Below, piece by piece: positions 14,615 through 15,338 of a stretch of 15,338 bases of DNA. Position numbers and translations under genes: made by a program. The notes under the pieces are model-generated. The model ran no database searches. It was not told the origin of the DNA and saw nothing but the letters and a program-made list of their open reading frames with translations. Source of the DNA: Bacteroidota bacterium (GTDB lineage Bacteria; Bacteroidota; Bacteroidia; Sphingobacteriales; Sphingobacteriaceae); assembly GCA_025355225.1 (NCBI GenBank), contig JANYAB010000799.1, forward strand, positions 1-15,338. Reading direction: 5' to 3'. The first letter of the stretch is position 1, and the number at the start of each line of letters is the position of its first letter.

Positions 14615-15253
14615 ATGAAAAGAAGATTGGTTTTCATTGCATTTATTTTTGTAGTTGGTTATACCTCAACAAGCTACGGCCAAAAAATCGATCTGGTCGC
14701 TTTATATCAGGCCAATCAATTGATCACTTATACGCAATATCATGTCTCTGTTTTAAATGATGGTGACAAACGAGGGTTATCTCAAAATGACATTGTTTGG
14801 TTAAAAAATTTCAGCTTTTCTACCGGAACGATTGAAGTAGATTTAAAAGGCAAAGATGTATTTCAACAAAGTTTTTTGGGCATAGCTTTTCACGGGATCG
14901 ATACTATTACTTATGATGCCATCTATTTTCGCCCTTTTAACTTTCAGTCTGCTGACACTCTTCGGAAAAAGCACACTGTGCAGTATATCAGTCAACCCGA
15001 TTACCCCTGGGAAAAGCTTAGAAATGAACACCCTTTAGTTTACGAAAATGCTGTGAATCCCTTTCCGCAGGCTAAAGATTGGTTTCATGCCCGCATAGTA
15101 GTAGATAAGGACTCCATAACTGTCTATGTCAATCATTCTCCAAAGGCATCCTTGAAAGTTAAAAAACTGAACACTCGCAGCAATGGCATGCTTGGCCTAT
15201 GGAATTTCGGGCTCGGTGGGAATTTTGCTAATCTGGTGGTTAAAAAGGATTGA
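14615..15253 (+). CDS. Secreted LamG/DUF1080-like jelly-roll protein
   Basis: 212-aa protein with a clear Sec signal peptide at 1-22 (MKRR, hydrophobic LVFIAFIFVVGY, SYG before Q23). The mature ~190 residues read as a single concanavalin-A-like beta-sandwich: FSFSTGTIEVDLKGKD (~68-83), FLGIAFHG and YDAIYFRPFNF (~88-109), HTVQYISQ with YPWEKLR, WFHARIVVDKDSITVYVN (~159-176), and the closing GMLGLWNFGLGGNFANLVV. These resemble DUF1080/LamG-type carbohydrate-binding or 3-keto-disaccharide hydrolase folds. I do not see a catalytic motif, so binding and hydrolysis are both possible. It is divergent from the kinase operon across 462 bp and has no co-directional partner within the window. Confidence 0.72.
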   Translation: MKRRLVFIAFIFVVGYTSTSYGQKIDLVALYQANQLITYTQYHVSVLNDGDKRGLSQNDIVWLKNFSFSTGTIEVDLKGKDVFQQSFLGIAFHGIDTITYDAIYFRPFNFQSADTLRKKHTVQYISQPDYPWEKLRNEHPLVYENAVNPFPQAKDWFHARIVVDKDSITVYVNHSPKASLKVKKLNTRSNGMLGLWNFGLGGNFANLVVKKD

Positions 15254-15338
15254 ATATTTGTCCGAACTAAGATATATAGGATTTAAAGATTGTAGGATTC
15301 TTAGTCTGGATATTTTATTGTTAAAAGGAAAGTCTTAA

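Noticed and set aside
1..15338. CRISPR arrays, tRNA genes, insertion sequences, phage or defence islands
   Set aside because: No regularly spaced repeats, cloverleaf sequences, transposase or integrase motifs, or terminal repeats were seen on either strand.

Overview
The window looks like chromosomal DNA of a Bacteroidota bacterium, most likely of the Sphingobacteriaceae (Mucilaginibacter/Pedobacter type). This is inferred from AT-rich intergenic DNA, almost no Shine-Dalgarno sequences, secreted polysaccharide-degrading enzymes, wingless-looking Crp/Fnr regulators, and histidine kinases with the SHNLR/SHDLR style common in that phylum. I see no tRNA, rRNA, CRISPR array, IS element or phage gene. 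All large ORFs are intact except the first, which runs off the left edge.

Layout. (1) 1-670, minus: the N-terminal ~223 residues of a secreted GH105/GH88-type unsaturated glucuronyl/galacturonyl hydrolase. (2) 803-3608, plus: an ECF42-type sigma-factor locus, made of three tandem DGPF/YCII-domain genes, the ECF42 sigma factor with its long C-terminal extension, and a TfoX N-terminal-domain gene. (3) 3869-6466, minus: a large secreted GH3 glycosidase with an EF-hand-like loop and a C-terminal chitobiase-type beta-sandwich. (4) 6816-7262, plus: a DoxX-family membrane protein. (5) 9495-7305, minus: a Crp/Fnr-type regulator, a secreted alpha/beta hydrolase and a secreted DUF4440/NTF2-like protein. 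(6) 14152-9580, minus: a compact three-gene phospho-signalling operon (membrane histidine kinase, single-domain response regulator, REC-PAS-PAS-PAS-histidine kinase). (7) 14615-15253, plus: a secreted jelly-roll (LamG/DUF1080-like) protein.

The most informative part is the ECF42 locus. Two of the three DGPF genes are preceded by nearly the same element, TGTCC(T/A)ATAC followed 23-24 bp later by CGTC, each 34-35 bp before the start codon. This resembles the ECF42 promoter described in Streptomyces (recalled as TGTCGA / CG(A/T)C). A strong hairpin-plus-T-tract sits between the last DGPF gene and the sigma gene, with the sigma start codon at the end of the T-tract. The likely circuit is that the sigma factor drives the DGPF genes while read-through into its own gene is limited.

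A second readable circuit is the Crp/Fnr regulator and the hydrolase after it. The regulator's recognition helix carries the FNR-type E-x-x-S-R pattern. A perfect TTGAC-N4-GTCAA palindrome, the matching operator type, lies between the two genes. The three-gene signalling operon has two kinases and two receiver domains but no DNA-binding output, so its target lies elsewhere. I found no wholly new system; the novelty is mainly in the regulatory architecture.
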